A stretch of 64,000 nt of DNA from Casp-actino8 sp964513215 (GTDB lineage: Bacteria > Actinomycetota > Acidimicrobiia > Acidimicrobiales > Ilumatobacteraceae). The position numbers and the translations under genes were made by a program. The stretch is taken from contig CAZELU010000002.1 of assembly GCA_964513215.1 (NCBI GenBank), positions 1-64,000 on the forward strand, read 5' to 3'. Shown piece by piece: positions 8,274-16,669 of this stretch (position 1 is its first letter; each line of letters opens with the position of its first letter). The notes beneath the pieces are model-generated. The model was not told where the DNA came from and did not search any database. It worked only from the letters and a program-made list of their open reading frames with translations.

Positions 8274-9083
8274 TCAGCGACCCTTGAAGACGGGTGCGCG
8301 CTTCTCGAGAAACGCCGCGATGGCCTCGGGCGTGTCCTTGGTTCCGAAGTTCACGGTCTGCGCCGTGCCTTCGTCGTCGAGGGCCTCTTCGAGGGTCACG
8401 TTCATGGCGTTGTTGAGCATGCGCTTCGACTGCGCCAGTGCGATGGGCGGCATGGCGAGCAGGCGCTGCGTCCAGTCGGCCACGAACGCGTCGAGTTCGC
8501 CATCGGGAACGACGCGATTGACCAGACCGATGCGATCGGCTTCGGCCGCCGAGATGATGTCGGCGAAGAAGGTCAACTCCTTGGCGCGATGCAGACCCAC
8601 GCGTCGCGGCAGGATCCACGATCCGCCGCCGTCGAGCGAGAGTCCACGCTTGGCGAAGATTTCCGAGAAGCGCGCGTTGTCGGAGGCCACCACGAGGTCG
8701 CAGCCGAGCGCCATGTTGGCGCCCACGCCCACGGCCACACCACGCACCTTGGCAATGGTCGGCTGGGGCAGACGGGCCAGCGCGAGAATCACCGAGGTGA
8801 CTTCGCGCATCGAGTAGTAGGTGTGCGAGTGCTCGCGACCGCTCGACTTGCCCACCGTGTTGAGGTCGGCGCCGCTGCAGAACTCGTTGTTCGCGCCGGT
8901 GAGCACCACCACGCGATCGGACCCGTTGTTGTAGATCTCGGTGAGGGCGTCGTGCAGTTCGATCCACATCTGACCATTGACCGCGTTCTTGCGCTCGGGG
9001 CGATTGAACGTGAGAGTGACCACACCCTCGGCCCGCTCGACGATGATGGTCTCGTACTGCTTGGAATTCGCGTTGTTGCTCAC
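8274..9083 (-). CDS. Enoyl-CoA hydratase/isomerase family protein (crotonase)
   Basis: 269 residues, normal crotonase size. NEFCSGADL forms the first oxyanion-hole half and GANMALGCDLVVAS the second. GLSLDGGGSWILPRR has the D-x-GGSW arrangement typical of PaaG/isomerase-like members rather than the Glu-bearing classical hydratases, so an isomerase is as likely as a hydratase. GTG 9083 is the start: TATCGT is 7 nt upstream, and an upstream in-frame extension runs through the divergent gene. Shares its promoter region with the microprotein gene on the plus strand. Confidence 0.88.
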   Translation of the reverse strand: MSNNANSKQYETIIVERAEGVVTLTFNRPERKNAVNGQMWIELHDALTEIYNNGSDRVVVLTGANNEFCSGADLNTVGKSSGREHSHTYYSMREVTSVILALARLPQPTIAKVRGVAVGVGANMALGCDLVVASDNARFSEIFAKRGLSLDGGGSWILPRRVGLHRAKELTFFADIISAAEADRIGLVNRVVPDGELDAFVADWTQRLLAMPPIALAQSKRMLNNAMNVTLEEALDDEGTAQTVNFGTKDTPEAIAAFLEKRAPVFKGR

Positions 9084-9107
9084 CCGAGGGACGATAATGA
9101 CGACATG
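9081..9107. promoter_or_regulatory. Overlapping divergent leaderless promoters
   Basis: Minus strand: TATCGT (9096-9091), 7 nt, GTG 9083. Plus strand: GATAAT (9093-9098), 6 nt, ATG 9105. The two -10 hexamers share four base pairs (9093-9096), and only 21 bp separate the start codons. Confidence 0.65.
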
Positions 9108-9215
9108 GGTTTCAACCCGTATCGGAAGTTCCGGGCCCGCCGCGCCGACTACGTCTTCGTGGCCGCCGCCATCGTCGCGGCGATCGCGCTCGTCGTCTGG
9201 GCCTTCCTTGGCTGA
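9105..9215 (+). CDS. 36-residue conserved actinobacterial membrane microprotein
   Basis: MGFNPYRKFRARRADYVF followed by one hydrophobic helix (VAAAIVAAIALVVWAFLG). Positive N-terminus then a single TM predicts N-in orientation. Short proteins starting MGFNPYRK with a single TM are, to my knowledge, conserved in actinobacteria without assigned function. Leaderless start (GATAAT, 6 nt). Overlaps the next start codon (TTGGCTGA). Confidence 0.75.
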   Translation: MGFNPYRKFRARRADYVFVAAAIVAAIALVVWAFLG

Positions 9216-9432
9216 TCGGGCCAAACTCTCCATCTGGAGCGGTCTGTACGGGCCAGTGGAGGTGCGTCGGGTCCAGCCGTATCAGGCGACCAAGCGCTAC
9301 GTGTGCCCGGGCTGCCACCGCGACATTCCGGTCGGCCTCGGCCACGTGGTAGCCGTGCCTCGCGATGCACCCGATCTACGCCGACACTGGCACCACGCGT
9401 GCTGGCGATCGCGCGCAAAACGCTCGTCGTAA
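9208..9432 (+). CDS. Small zinc-binding protein of actinobacterial type
   Basis: 74 residues from TTG 9208, which overlaps the stop of the microprotein. CPGCHRDIPVGLGHVVAV and HWHHACW give a Cys-x2-Cys...His-x-His-x2-Cys set, a likely zinc site. Proteins with RYxCPGCxxxIPxGxxHVV...RRHWHxxCW occur widely in actinobacteria and are often named ATP/GTP-binding without a visible P-loop; none is seen here. Convergent with yraN, 8 bp apart. Confidence 0.7.
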   Translation: MADRAKLSIWSGLYGPVEVRRVQPYQATKRYVCPGCHRDIPVGLGHVVAVPRDAPDLRRHWHHACWRSRAKRSS

Positions 9433-9440
9433 CAGCGTCT

Positions 9441-9926
9441 CTAGAACGCGTTTTCGATCACCTCGACCCGCGTACCCGACACCGCCACGACGTCGAAACG
9501 AATCGTGACACGACCCGGCTGATGTTCGGCCAACCACGCGGCGGCCAGTCGCCGTAGCCGGTTCTGTTTGTCGCGGGTGACGGCCTGCGACGGGTGTCCG
9601 AAGTAGTCAGTGGCGCGAGCCTTCACTTCACACACCACCAGCAAGTGATCGCGACGAGCGATCAGGTCGATTTCGCCGTTGCCACCGTCGCGCCAGTTTC
9701 GTTCGACGATCTGGAAGCCCTGCGCGCGGTACCACTGTGCGGCCCGGTCTTCGCCCCAGCGGCCACGAGCGTTGTTTGCGCTCCCCTTCGATGCACTCGG
9801 CTCGCCTACGGGCGGTCGAGGTCGTTCAGTTCTTCGCGCGGAAGTTCTTCGACGTTCACGTCCTTGAAGGTGAGAATCTTCACTTTCGAGACGAAACGGC
9901 TCTTGCGGTACATGTCCCACACCCAC
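9441..9926 (-). CDS. yraN: YraN/UPF0102 nuclease-fold protein, start uncertain
   Basis: The conserved part begins near 9776 (NNARGRWGEDRAAQWY) and contains GEIDLIARR, VVCEVKAR and the downstream RRLAAAWL: the D...ExK-like core of the restriction-endonuclease fold UPF0102 family. No ATG, GTG or TTG lies in frame between the conserved start and GTG 9920/9926, which are 114-120 bp inside the DUF2469 gene. Either translation starts there, giving a long overlap, or a rarer codon is used. The DUF2469-yraN order is typical of actinobacteria. Confidence 0.75.
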   Translation of the reverse strand: MGVGHVPQEPFRLESEDSHLQGRERRRTSARRTERPRPPVGEPSASKGSANNARGRWGEDRAAQWYRAQGFQIVERNWRDGGNGEIDLIARRDHLLVVCEVKARATDYFGHPSQAVTRDKQNRLRRLAAAWLAEHQPGRVTIRFDVVAVSGTRVEVIENAF

Positions 9927-10117
9927 GCGTCGGTCAACTCCACTTGGACGAGTGGCCGCGTCGACTCTCCGGTGACGGAGACCTCGACGTTGTTGGCCAG
10001 ATAGAAACGGCGCTCGGTCTCGACGGCGTAACGGAACATGGCCGCGACGTCTTGGTACTCGTGCGCCAACTGGAGCTCGCGCTCGGCCTCGAATTCTTCG
10101 AGGTCGTCAGTGCCCAA
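9806..10117 (-). CDS. DUF2469 protein
   Basis: 103 residues starting at TTG 10117 (LGTDDLEEFEAERELQLAHEYQDV). The highly conserved motifs EYQDV...FRYAVETERRFYLAN and YRKSRFV identify the actinobacterial DUF2469 family, function unknown, usually found between rplS/rnhB and yraN. AAAGG about 8 nt upstream may support the TTG. No lepB or rnhB occurs here, unlike in many relatives. Confidence 0.88.
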   Translation of the reverse strand: MGTDDLEEFEAERELQLAHEYQDVAAMFRYAVETERRFYLANNVEVSVTGESTRPLVQVELTDAWVWDMYRKSRFVSKVKILTFKDVNVEELPREELNDLDRP

Positions 10118-10147
10118 TGGAGGAGCCTTTCGTGAGACGAAAGACGA

Positions 10148-10495
10148 TCAGAAGTCGCGCTTCTCGCGCACCTTGGCAGCCTTGCCGCTGCGATCGCGGA
10201 GGTAGTACAGCTTGGCGCGACGCACGTCGCCCTTCTTCACGACCTCGATCTTGGCCACGCTCGGGCTGTGCACCGGGAAGGTGCGCTCGACACCCACGCC
10301 GTAGCTCACCTTGCGCACCGTGTAGGTCTCCTGAACGCCCGAACCCGAACGGGAGGTGACGTTGCCCTGGAAGATCTGCACACGCTCTTTGCCGCTCTCG
10401 ACCACGCGCACGTGGACCTTGAGTTCGTCGCCGGGCCCGAACTCGGGGATGTCGGTGCGAAGGTTCTGCAGGTCAACGATGTCGGTGGTCTTCAT
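10148..10495 (-). CDS. rplS: 50S ribosomal protein L19
   Basis: 115 residues, family length. Shows the L19 core: FGPGDELKVHVRV, GNVTSRSGSGVQETYTVRKVS, RTFPVHSPSVAKIEV and the C-terminal RRAKLYYLRDRSGKAAKV. Sits at the 30S/50S bridge. GAGGA precedes ATG 10495 by about 7 nt. Last ribosomal gene of the rpsP-khpA-rimM-trmD-rplS operon. Confidence 0.97.
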   Translation of the reverse strand: MKTTDIVDLQNLRTDIPEFGPGDELKVHVRVVESGKERVQIFQGNVTSRSGSGVQETYTVRKVSYGVGVERTFPVHSPSVAKIEVVKKGDVRRAKLYYLRDRSGKAAKVREKRDF

Positions 10496-10521
10496 GATGC
10501 GTCCTCGGGTCGGGTAGCCGG

Positions 10522-11268
10522 TCAAGGATACGGGACGGCTGGGAACTCTTCCAACAGGCGTTTCTCCTGGTTGGAGAGGCCACCACGGGCGTCGATGAGG
10601 TCGGGACGCACACGCAGGGTGCGGTGCAGGGCCTGGGCCAACCGCCAACGTTCGATTCGGGCGTGATCGCCGCTGCGCAGGATCTCAGGAACCGTCCAGC
10701 CCCGGAAGTCGGCCGGTCGCGTGTAGTGCGGTTCTTCGAGGAGTCCCGACGTGCCGAAACTCTCGGTGACCGGGCTCACGTCGTTGCCCATGGCACCAGG
10801 AATCAACCGCGCGACGGCCTCGATCACGAGACAGGCCGCCACTTCGCCACCCGACAACACCACGTCGCCGATGCTGATCTCACCGTCGACGAGGTGTTCG
10901 ACCACGCGGTGATCGACACCTTCGTACCGACCGCACAGGAGACTGAAACCGCCTCCGGTCTCGTGGGTCGCAGCGAGTTCTCGCGCCATCGCCTGATCGA
11001 AACGACGGCCACCCGGGCTGAGGAGGAAGAGCGGACGGGGCGGGGCGGCCGCTTCCACCGACGCGAAGATGGGCTCGGCGCGCATGACCATGCCGGCACC
11101 GCCACCGAACGGCGCGTCGTCGACCGAACGATGCACATCGGTCGTGTGTTCGCGAAGGTCGTGACACCGCAGATCGAGCAAACCGTTCTCGCGGGCCTTG
11201 CCCAACAGACTCTCGGAGCAGAAGCCGTCGACGAGGGCGGGGAAGATGCTGAAGACGTCGACTCTCAT
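10522..11268 (-). CDS. trmD: tRNA (guanine-37-N1)-methyltransferase
   Basis: 248 residues. TrmD makes m1G37 in tRNAs to prevent +1 frameshifts. SPOUT-knot motifs are visible: LLCGRYEGVDHR, EISIGDVVLSGGE, DVSPVTESFGTSGLLEEPHYTRP and the substrate loop FGGGAGMVMR. ATG 11268 overlaps the rimM stop by ATGA, implying translational coupling. Confidence 0.97.
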   Translation of the reverse strand: MRVDVFSIFPALVDGFCSESLLGKARENGLLDLRCHDLREHTTDVHRSVDDAPFGGGAGMVMRAEPIFASVEAAAPPRPLFLLSPGGRRFDQAMARELAATHETGGGFSLLCGRYEGVDHRVVEHLVDGEISIGDVVLSGGEVAACLVIEAVARLIPGAMGNDVSPVTESFGTSGLLEEPHYTRPADFRGWTVPEILRSGDHARIERWRLAQALHRTLRVRPDLIDARGGLSNQEKRLLEEFPAVPYP

Positions 11269-11774
11269 GCTTCGTCCAGATCGAAGAGACCTTCGGGAGC
11301 ATCGACGTGCACGACGATGCCATCGGCCACGTGTTCGACGCGCGCGACGAAGCGTCCCGGCACGAGCGCACCCGAGTCGAGTTCGAGCAGATCGTCGGCC
11401 GGATTGGCGACCACGGCGACGCAACGACCGCGCGCCGTACCCTGCTGATCGATCACCTCGGCCCCGATGACTTCGTGAACCCACACCGCGTCCGGATCGA
11501 CGAGGGGTTCGGCCCAGATGGTTCGATTCACCAATCGCTCGATGGTGTTGCGATCGTCGACACCAGCCAGTCCAACCACCGGCCGACCCGAGGCTTCGAA
11601 CGATTCGACGATCTCGACCCATCCACCGGGCCAGCCCTCGCACCACAAACGTGCTCCGACCGCGACCCGTTCGGTGCGATCGGTGGAGAGGTTGACGTGC
11701 ACACGGCCGCGAACGCCGTGGGGGCGACCGAAACGGCCGACTTCGAGCAGATGGGGCGGGCGCAACTCGGTCAT
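11265..11774 (-). CDS. rimM: 16S rRNA processing factor RimM
   Basis: 169 residues. N-terminal VGRFGRPHGVRGRVHV is the RimM signature; a C-terminal PRC-barrel follows (VWVHEVIGAEVIDQQG...). RimM binds S19 during 30S head assembly. Start ATG 11774 (MTELRPPHLLEV) is chosen at the conserved N-terminus; an upstream extension would run into the KH gene. Ends in ATGA with trmD. Confidence 0.95.
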   Translation of the reverse strand: MTELRPPHLLEVGRFGRPHGVRGRVHVNLSTDRTERVAVGARLWCEGWPGGWVEIVESFEASGRPVVGLAGVDDRNTIERLVNRTIWAEPLVDPDAVWVHEVIGAEVIDQQGTARGRCVAVVANPADDLLELDSGALVPGRFVARVEHVADGIVVHVDAPEGLFDLDEA

Positions 11775-11790
11775 TGCCGAGCCGATCGAA

Positions 11791-12054
11791 TCAGTCGACG
11801 AAGTCGACGTCGACCTCGCTGCCGTCCTTGGCGGCGGCGGCGCGCACGAGCGTGCGAATGCTCTGCGCGGTGCGGCCACGACGGCCGATGACGCGGCCCA
11901 GATCGCCGGGGCCGACCTTCACTTCGAGCTTGGCGCGGTGACGGCCCTCGACTTCGTTCACGACCACGGCGTCGGGATCGTCGACGATGGAGCGCACCAC
12001 GTGGGTGAGAACGGCGACGGCCGTCGGCGAGGCGTACTGGTTGGGATCGCTCAC
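11791..12054 (-). CDS. KH-domain RNA-binding protein (KhpA/YlqC-like)
   Basis: 87 residues from GTG 12054. KH core: VGPGDLGRVIGRRGRTAQSIRTLV contains the GxxG loop GRRG. Family members bind small RNAs and rRNA, often with KhpB, and are always encoded between rpsP and rimM in actinobacteria and Firmicutes. The start falls 16 nt after the rpsP stop. Confidence 0.92.
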   Translation of the reverse strand: MSDPNQYASPTAVAVLTHVVRSIVDDPDAVVVNEVEGRHRAKLEVKVGPGDLGRVIGRRGRTAQSIRTLVRAAAAKDGSEVDVDFVD

Positions 12055-12070
12055 GATGGAACTCGTGGGA

Positions 12071-12340
12071 TCACTTACCGCGGGCGGCGGTGAACTGCGC
12101 CCACGCACCCGAGATCTCGAGGAGCTTGCGGACACGCTCGGTGGGCTGGGCGCCCTTCATCAACCAGGCCACGGCCTTGTCGTTGTCGATGTTGAGACCC
12201 GACGGCTCGAGGCGCGGGTTGTACTGGCCGAGGATCTCGAGGAAAGCACCGTCGCGTGCGGTGCGGCTGTCGCTCGCAATGACGCGGTAGTACGGCTGCT
12301 TGGTCTTTCCGATTCGAGTGAGACGCAACTTGACGGCCAT
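12071..12340 (-). CDS. rpsP: 30S ribosomal protein S16
   Basis: 89 residues beginning MAVKLRLTRIGKTKQPYYRVI, the S16 signature, with EILGQYNPR and DKAVAWLMKGAQPT downstream. AGGAG lies about 10 nt before ATG 12340. First gene of the rpsP operon, about 100 bp after ffh. Confidence 0.97.
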   Translation of the reverse strand: MAVKLRLTRIGKTKQPYYRVIASDSRTARDGAFLEILGQYNPRLEPSGLNIDNDKAVAWLMKGAQPTERVRKLLEISGAWAQFTAARGK

Positions 12341-12446
12341 GTAAGAAGAACTCCTGGGGTCACGGATCCGCGGATGATCCGTGGACGGGGACCCTGTGAG
12401 GTTAGCGGTGGCTCTCGGGCGTCCCCAACGCCCGCCGACCAGGACC

Positions 12447-13874
12447 TCAGCGCGACGGCGGGAAGGGAAAGCCACCCGGTGCCGAGCCGGCCCCCGGGAG
12501 TCCGGGCAGACCCGCGCCGGGTCCGCCGCCCATTCCTCCGGCCAGGCCGGCCAGGGCGCCCAAACCACCGCGCTTGCCCTTCTTGCCGCCTCCCATGCCA
12601 CCCATGCGCTTCATCATCTTTTGCATCTCGGAGAACTGCTTCACGAGCCGATTGACCTCGGCGATCGAACGGCCACTCCCCTGCGCGATGCGCTGACGAC
12701 GACTGCCGTTGATGATCTCGGGCTTGCGACGTTCGTCGGGCGTCATCGATCGGATGATCGCCTCGATGGGCTTGAGGTCGTCGTCACCGATCTGAGCGTT
12801 CTTCAACTCCTTGGGCATCCCGGGCAACATGCCGAGCACACCGCCAAGAGGACCCATCTTCTTCAACGACTGCATCTGCTCGAGGAAGTCGTCGAGAGTG
12901 AACTCCCCTTCGAGGAGCCGAGCCGCGGCCTGTTCGGCCTGATCCTTCTCGAACGCCTTCTCGGCTTGTTCGATGAGCGTGAGGACGTCGCCCATGCCGA
13001 GGATGCGGCTGGCCATGCGATCGGGATGGAACTGATCGAACGCGTCGAGTTTTTCACCCGTACTGGCGAACGCGATCGGACGGCCGATCACTTCCTTGAC
13101 CGACAACGCCGCACCACCACGTGCGTCACCGTCGAGTTTCGACAGGATCACACCGTCGATCTGCAAAGTGGCGTGGAACGCTTCGGCGACGTTGACCGCG
13201 TCCTGGCCGGTCATCGCGTCGATCACGAGGAACGTGTAGTTGGGCGTGATCTGATCGGAGATCTGACGGATCTGGGCCATCATCTCGTCGTCGATGGCCA
13301 AGCGGCCGGCGGTGTCGACGATGAGAACGTCCTTGCCCAAACGGCGGGCCTCGGCCAGACCGCGTGTGGCGGTGGTGACCGGGTCGCCGGGTTCGCTGAA
13401 CACCGGCACGTCGATCTGCGAACCCAAGGTGCGCAACTGTTCGACAGCGGCCGGACGCTGAAGATCGGCTCCGACGAGGAGCGGATGACGTCCTTGCGAC
13501 TTGAACCAGCGGGCCAACTTCGCCGAGTTGGTGGTCTTGCCGGAACCCTGCAGACCCGCCATGAGGATGACGGTGGGCGGCTTGCTCGCGTACGAAATCT
13601 TGAGTGTCTCGCCACCGAGGATCGACGTGAGCTCGGTGTTGACGAGTTTGATGATCTGTTGGCTGGGATCGAGCGCCTTCGACTGCTCGATGCCGATGGC
13701 TCCCTCGCGGATACGAGCCACGACGTTGCGAACGACGCCGACGTTCACGTCGGCTTCGAGCAACGCGGTGCGAATCTCCTTCAGCACCTCGTCGACATCG
13801 GCCTCCGACAGGCGGCCTTTGCCACGAATGCGCTTGAAGATCCCCTCGAAGCGGCCGGACAGATTGTCGAACAT
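12447..13874 (-). CDS. ffh: Signal recognition particle protein Ffh
   Basis: 475 residues. N domain, then G domain: GLQGSGKTTNSAKLA (G1), DLQRPAAVEQL, DTAGRLAIDDEMM (G3) and SKLDGDARGGAAL (G4). The Met-rich M domain (LGMLPGMPKEL, QMQKMMKRMGGMGGGKK) binds signal sequences and 4.5S RNA. The C-terminus is Gly/Pro-rich and ends GGFPFPPSR. TAGCCT lies 9 nt before ATG 13874 and no SD is visible, so a very short leader is likely. Confidence 0.97.
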   Translation of the reverse strand: MFDNLSGRFEGIFKRIRGKGRLSEADVDEVLKEIRTALLEADVNVGVVRNVVARIREGAIGIEQSKALDPSQQIIKLVNTELTSILGGETLKISYASKPPTVILMAGLQGSGKTTNSAKLARWFKSQGRHPLLVGADLQRPAAVEQLRTLGSQIDVPVFSEPGDPVTTATRGLAEARRLGKDVLIVDTAGRLAIDDEMMAQIRQISDQITPNYTFLVIDAMTGQDAVNVAEAFHATLQIDGVILSKLDGDARGGAALSVKEVIGRPIAFASTGEKLDAFDQFHPDRMASRILGMGDVLTLIEQAEKAFEKDQAEQAAARLLEGEFTLDDFLEQMQSLKKMGPLGGVLGMLPGMPKELKNAQIGDDDLKPIEAIIRSMTPDERRKPEIINGSRRQRIAQGSGRSIAEVNRLVKQFSEMQKMMKRMGGMGGGKKGKRGGLGALAGLAGGMGGGPGAGLPGLPGAGSAPGGFPFPPSR

Positions 13875-13883
13875 GGTCAGGTC

Positions 13884-13889
13884 AGGCTA
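13884..13889 (-). promoter_or_regulatory. -10-like hexamer for ffh
   Basis: TAGCCT (minus) 9 nt before ATG 13874; predicts a leader of 2-3 nt. Confidence 0.4.
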
Positions 13890-13924
13890 GCGATCGTGTC
13901 GCCGAGCCACCGGGGCGCTATCGA

Positions 13925-15361
13925 TCAGCCGACGTACACCTCGGTCACGATGTCGTCGACCACGGTGAGATTCACGCGTGCCGTCGAATAATCCATCGTG
14001 ATCGGGAACTCCTCGCCGTCACGGGCCACGACACGCGCGACCCAGCCCTGAGATTCGGCGGCCTCGACCGCCGCTTTCTCGGTGAGCCCGACCAGATCCT
14101 GCTCGGCTCCCTTCGGCACGTCGACACCCGTGACCGAGCCGTCCGTGCCGGGCACACCGGTATCGACGGTCACGTCGCCGGGCACCTCGGCCTGCTGCAC
14201 GTATTCGTCGGGCATGGCCGACACGAGATAACGCGACTCGTAACCGTCCTGGGTGGCGAGGAACGCATAGCCCGGCACGAGATACACCGCGCCGTCCTCG
14301 CTCCACACGTACACGAGTTCTTCTTCGACGCCCTCGATGGTGACCGTGATGGTTTCCGGCTCGACCGGAACCGAATCGACCGGTGGCATCGGCTCGATGA
14401 CCGGACCAGTGGTCACGTCGACCGCGATGGCCGGTTCGATGGCGACACCACCACCGCGCGCCATCGGCCCGCCGGTTCCGGTCCACATGCCGTTGTACTC
14501 GTTGGTCATTCGCTCGATCGCCGCCGACGTACCGACGCGCGGGTACTCGGCGAACTTCTGCGGTGTGGCCAGAACTCCACTGGCCCACGTGAGTTCGCCG
14601 TTCTCGCCGTATGACGCACTCATCGACATCGGCGAGCGCACGCCGTCGAGGCGCACCCAACCGGTCACGCTCGCGTTCCAGTCGTCGGCCCACGCGTCGA
14701 TCTCCAGATCGTCGGCCGAGTAACCGAACGCGGCCGCCATCTCGCGGAACGTGGCGATCGCCTCGTCCTTCGACGGCACACCGACCGGCGGTTCGAGCGG
14801 GGCGCACGGCATCGGCGTCACCGCGGGTTCGACAGCATCACTGCTCGCGTCGCCACTCACCGCCGGGTCGACCGGCTCGGGCAGTACACATTCGGGCATC
14901 GCGGTGACATTGCCGAATCCGGCCGAATACCACCACGACAACATGGCGTCGCTCGACACGTTGATCGACGGTTCCGAACCATCGGTCGAGCCGGCCATCC
15001 ATGTCGTGTATTCCCACGGCTCACCCACACCTTCGGTGCGCTCGGCGAACTCCCCCGAGATGTCGAAGTAATCGACGAGGAAGCGCAGTGAATCGTCACT
15101 CGGCCGCGGATCGGCCGCCAGTACCCAGGCCCAGGCCGGCGAGTCGAGGGCCGGCAAGTCGCCACCGATCACGAACTTCCACTCGACCGGTCGGTACATC
15201 ATCTTGTCGCCGACCATCGGCGAGTTGGCCGCCATCTCGGCTCCGGCCATCGCGGTTCCACCGGTGGCACGAATGATCGGCGGGTTGGCGCCATCGGGAT
15301 CGTCTCCACACGCAGCGACGAGCGCAATCACGGAAACGATTGGGAGCACGTGACGAACCAT
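13925..15361 (-). CDS. Large lipoprotein with C-terminal I78-inhibitor-like domain
   Basis: 478 residues from ATG 15361: signal peptide MVRHVLPIVSVIALVAAC with lipobox LVAAC. The ~350-residue body has no family I recognise and is rich in Met, Pro, Glu and Trp, with Cys pairs near PECVLPEPV and MPCAPLEPP. The last ~60 residues (DLVGLTEKAAVEAAE, ITMDYSTARVNLTVV, TEVYVG) follow the fold pattern of peptidase inhibitor family I78. Possible role: surface lipoprotein with a protease-inhibitor tail. It sits between ffh and ftsY, which is unusual. An in-frame start at 15397 would break the signal peptide. Confidence 0.75.
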   Translation of the reverse strand: MVRHVLPIVSVIALVAACGDDPDGANPPIIRATGGTAMAGAEMAANSPMVGDKMMYRPVEWKFVIGGDLPALDSPAWAWVLAADPRPSDDSLRFLVDYFDISGEFAERTEGVGEPWEYTTWMAGSTDGSEPSINVSSDAMLSWWYSAGFGNVTAMPECVLPEPVDPAVSGDASSDAVEPAVTPMPCAPLEPPVGVPSKDEAIATFREMAAAFGYSADDLEIDAWADDWNASVTGWVRLDGVRSPMSMSASYGENGELTWASGVLATPQKFAEYPRVGTSAAIERMTNEYNGMWTGTGGPMARGGGVAIEPAIAVDVTTGPVIEPMPPVDSVPVEPETITVTIEGVEEELVYVWSEDGAVYLVPGYAFLATQDGYESRYLVSAMPDEYVQQAEVPGDVTVDTGVPGTDGSVTGVDVPKGAEQDLVGLTEKAAVEAAESQGWVARVVARDGEEFPITMDYSTARVNLTVVDDIVTEVYVG

Positions 15362-15450
15362 GTGGGTCACGGTACGGCTGGCAGTGAGTCGAGTCATGGC
15401 ACTCTGACGTTCGGTGACGGGTGTCCGGTTCCCGTTCTCGCCACGAATCG

Positions 15451-16653
15451 TCAGGAGACGTCGAGCAGGGCGCCCACGAACTCGTTCGGATCGAATTCGA
15501 CCAGGTCGGCGATCGACTCGCCCAGACCCACCAATTTCACCGGCAGACCCAATTCGGTTTCGATCGCGAACACGATGCCGCCCTTGGCCGAGCCGTCGAG
15601 TTTGGTGAGCACCACTCCGGTCACACCCGCCGCATCGGTGAACTCTCGGGCCTGAGCCAGCCCGTTCTGGCCCGTGGTCGCATCGATCACGAGAAGAACT
15701 TCGGTCACCACACCCGGTTCTTTCGACGCGACGCGACGAACCTTGCGAAGTTCTTCCATCAGGTTGCTCTTGTTCTGCAGACGTCCGGCCGTGTCGCCCA
15801 ACACCAACGAGACGCCTTTGGCGTTCGCGCGTTGCACGCCGTCGTAAATGACCGAACTCGGATCGCCGCCCTCAGCACCACGCACCAGTTCGGCCCCCGA
15901 GCGATCGGCCCAGGTTCCGAGCTGTTCGGCTGCCGCCGCGCGGAACGTGTCGCCCGCGGCCAGGATCACCGAACGGCCCGCGGCCACTTGCTGCGCGGCC
16001 ACTTTGCCGATGGTGGTGGTCTTGCCGACGCCGTTCACACCCACGAACAACCAGACGTTCACCTGACCGGACGCAGCGAGCGAGTCGTCGAAGTGCAGCG
16101 AGCGATCGGCACCGTGCAGGCGACTCGACATGTCGGCGGCCAACGCGGCGATGAGTTCGTCGGGGGTCGAGATTGCCTTGGCCTTCACCCGCTCACGCAA
16201 TCCGTCGAGGAGAGCGGTGGTCACACCGATGCCGACGTCGGCGCGTAGCAACGCCTCTTCGAGATCGTCCCAGGTGTCGTTGCCGATGCTCTGACGCGAA
16301 CGGACACCGCCGAGAACACCGGCCATGGCCGCAGCGGCCTTGCCCATGCGCTCGCGAAACGACGGGGCCCGTTCTTCGACGGCCGGTTCGACGACCGGCA
16401 CGTCGACTGGTTCAACGATTTGTTCGACGACTGGTTCGACGACTCGTTCGACGACGGCGGCCTCGGCATCACCGACTTCGACGATCGGTGGTTCGAGGCG
16501 CGGCGGTGCCGAGCGGATCTCCGGTGCCCTGTTGTCGGTCGGTGGGGTCTCAGGAGGTACTGGTGTGACTCGTCGTCGGTTGACGACCACCACACCGAGG
16601 CCGAACACGACGGCCACCACGAGCAGGACGATGATCAGCGTCTGAGCGTTCAT
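15451..16653 (-). CDS. ftsY: Signal recognition particle receptor FtsY
   Basis: 400 residues. N-terminal TM helix (TLIIVLLVVAVVFGLGVVVV), an acidic A domain rich in Val/Glu/Pro repeats (residues ~30-100), then the NG domain: GVNGVGKTTTIGKVA, DTFRAAAAEQL, GDTAGRLQNK and TKLDGSAKGG. The membrane-anchored A domain resembles actinobacterial FtsY. Starts 17 bp after smc, so co-transcribed with it. Confidence 0.96.
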   Translation of the reverse strand: MNAQTLIIVLLVVAVVFGLGVVVVNRRRVTPVPPETPPTDNRAPEIRSAPPRLEPPIVEVGDAEAAVVERVVEPVVEQIVEPVDVPVVEPAVEERAPSFRERMGKAAAAMAGVLGGVRSRQSIGNDTWDDLEEALLRADVGIGVTTALLDGLRERVKAKAISTPDELIAALAADMSSRLHGADRSLHFDDSLAASGQVNVWLFVGVNGVGKTTTIGKVAAQQVAAGRSVILAAGDTFRAAAAEQLGTWADRSGAELVRGAEGGDPSSVIYDGVQRANAKGVSLVLGDTAGRLQNKSNLMEELRKVRRVASKEPGVVTEVLLVIDATTGQNGLAQAREFTDAAGVTGVVLTKLDGSAKGGIVFAIETELGLPVKLVGLGESIADLVEFDPNEFVGALLDVS

Positions 16654-16669
16654 TCCACAGACGTGTCTA

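Noticed and set aside
12381..13991. A 536-codon plus-strand open frame antisense to ffh
   Set aside because: Composition is Arg/His/Asp-rich shadow sequence; ffh motifs on the minus strand are complete.
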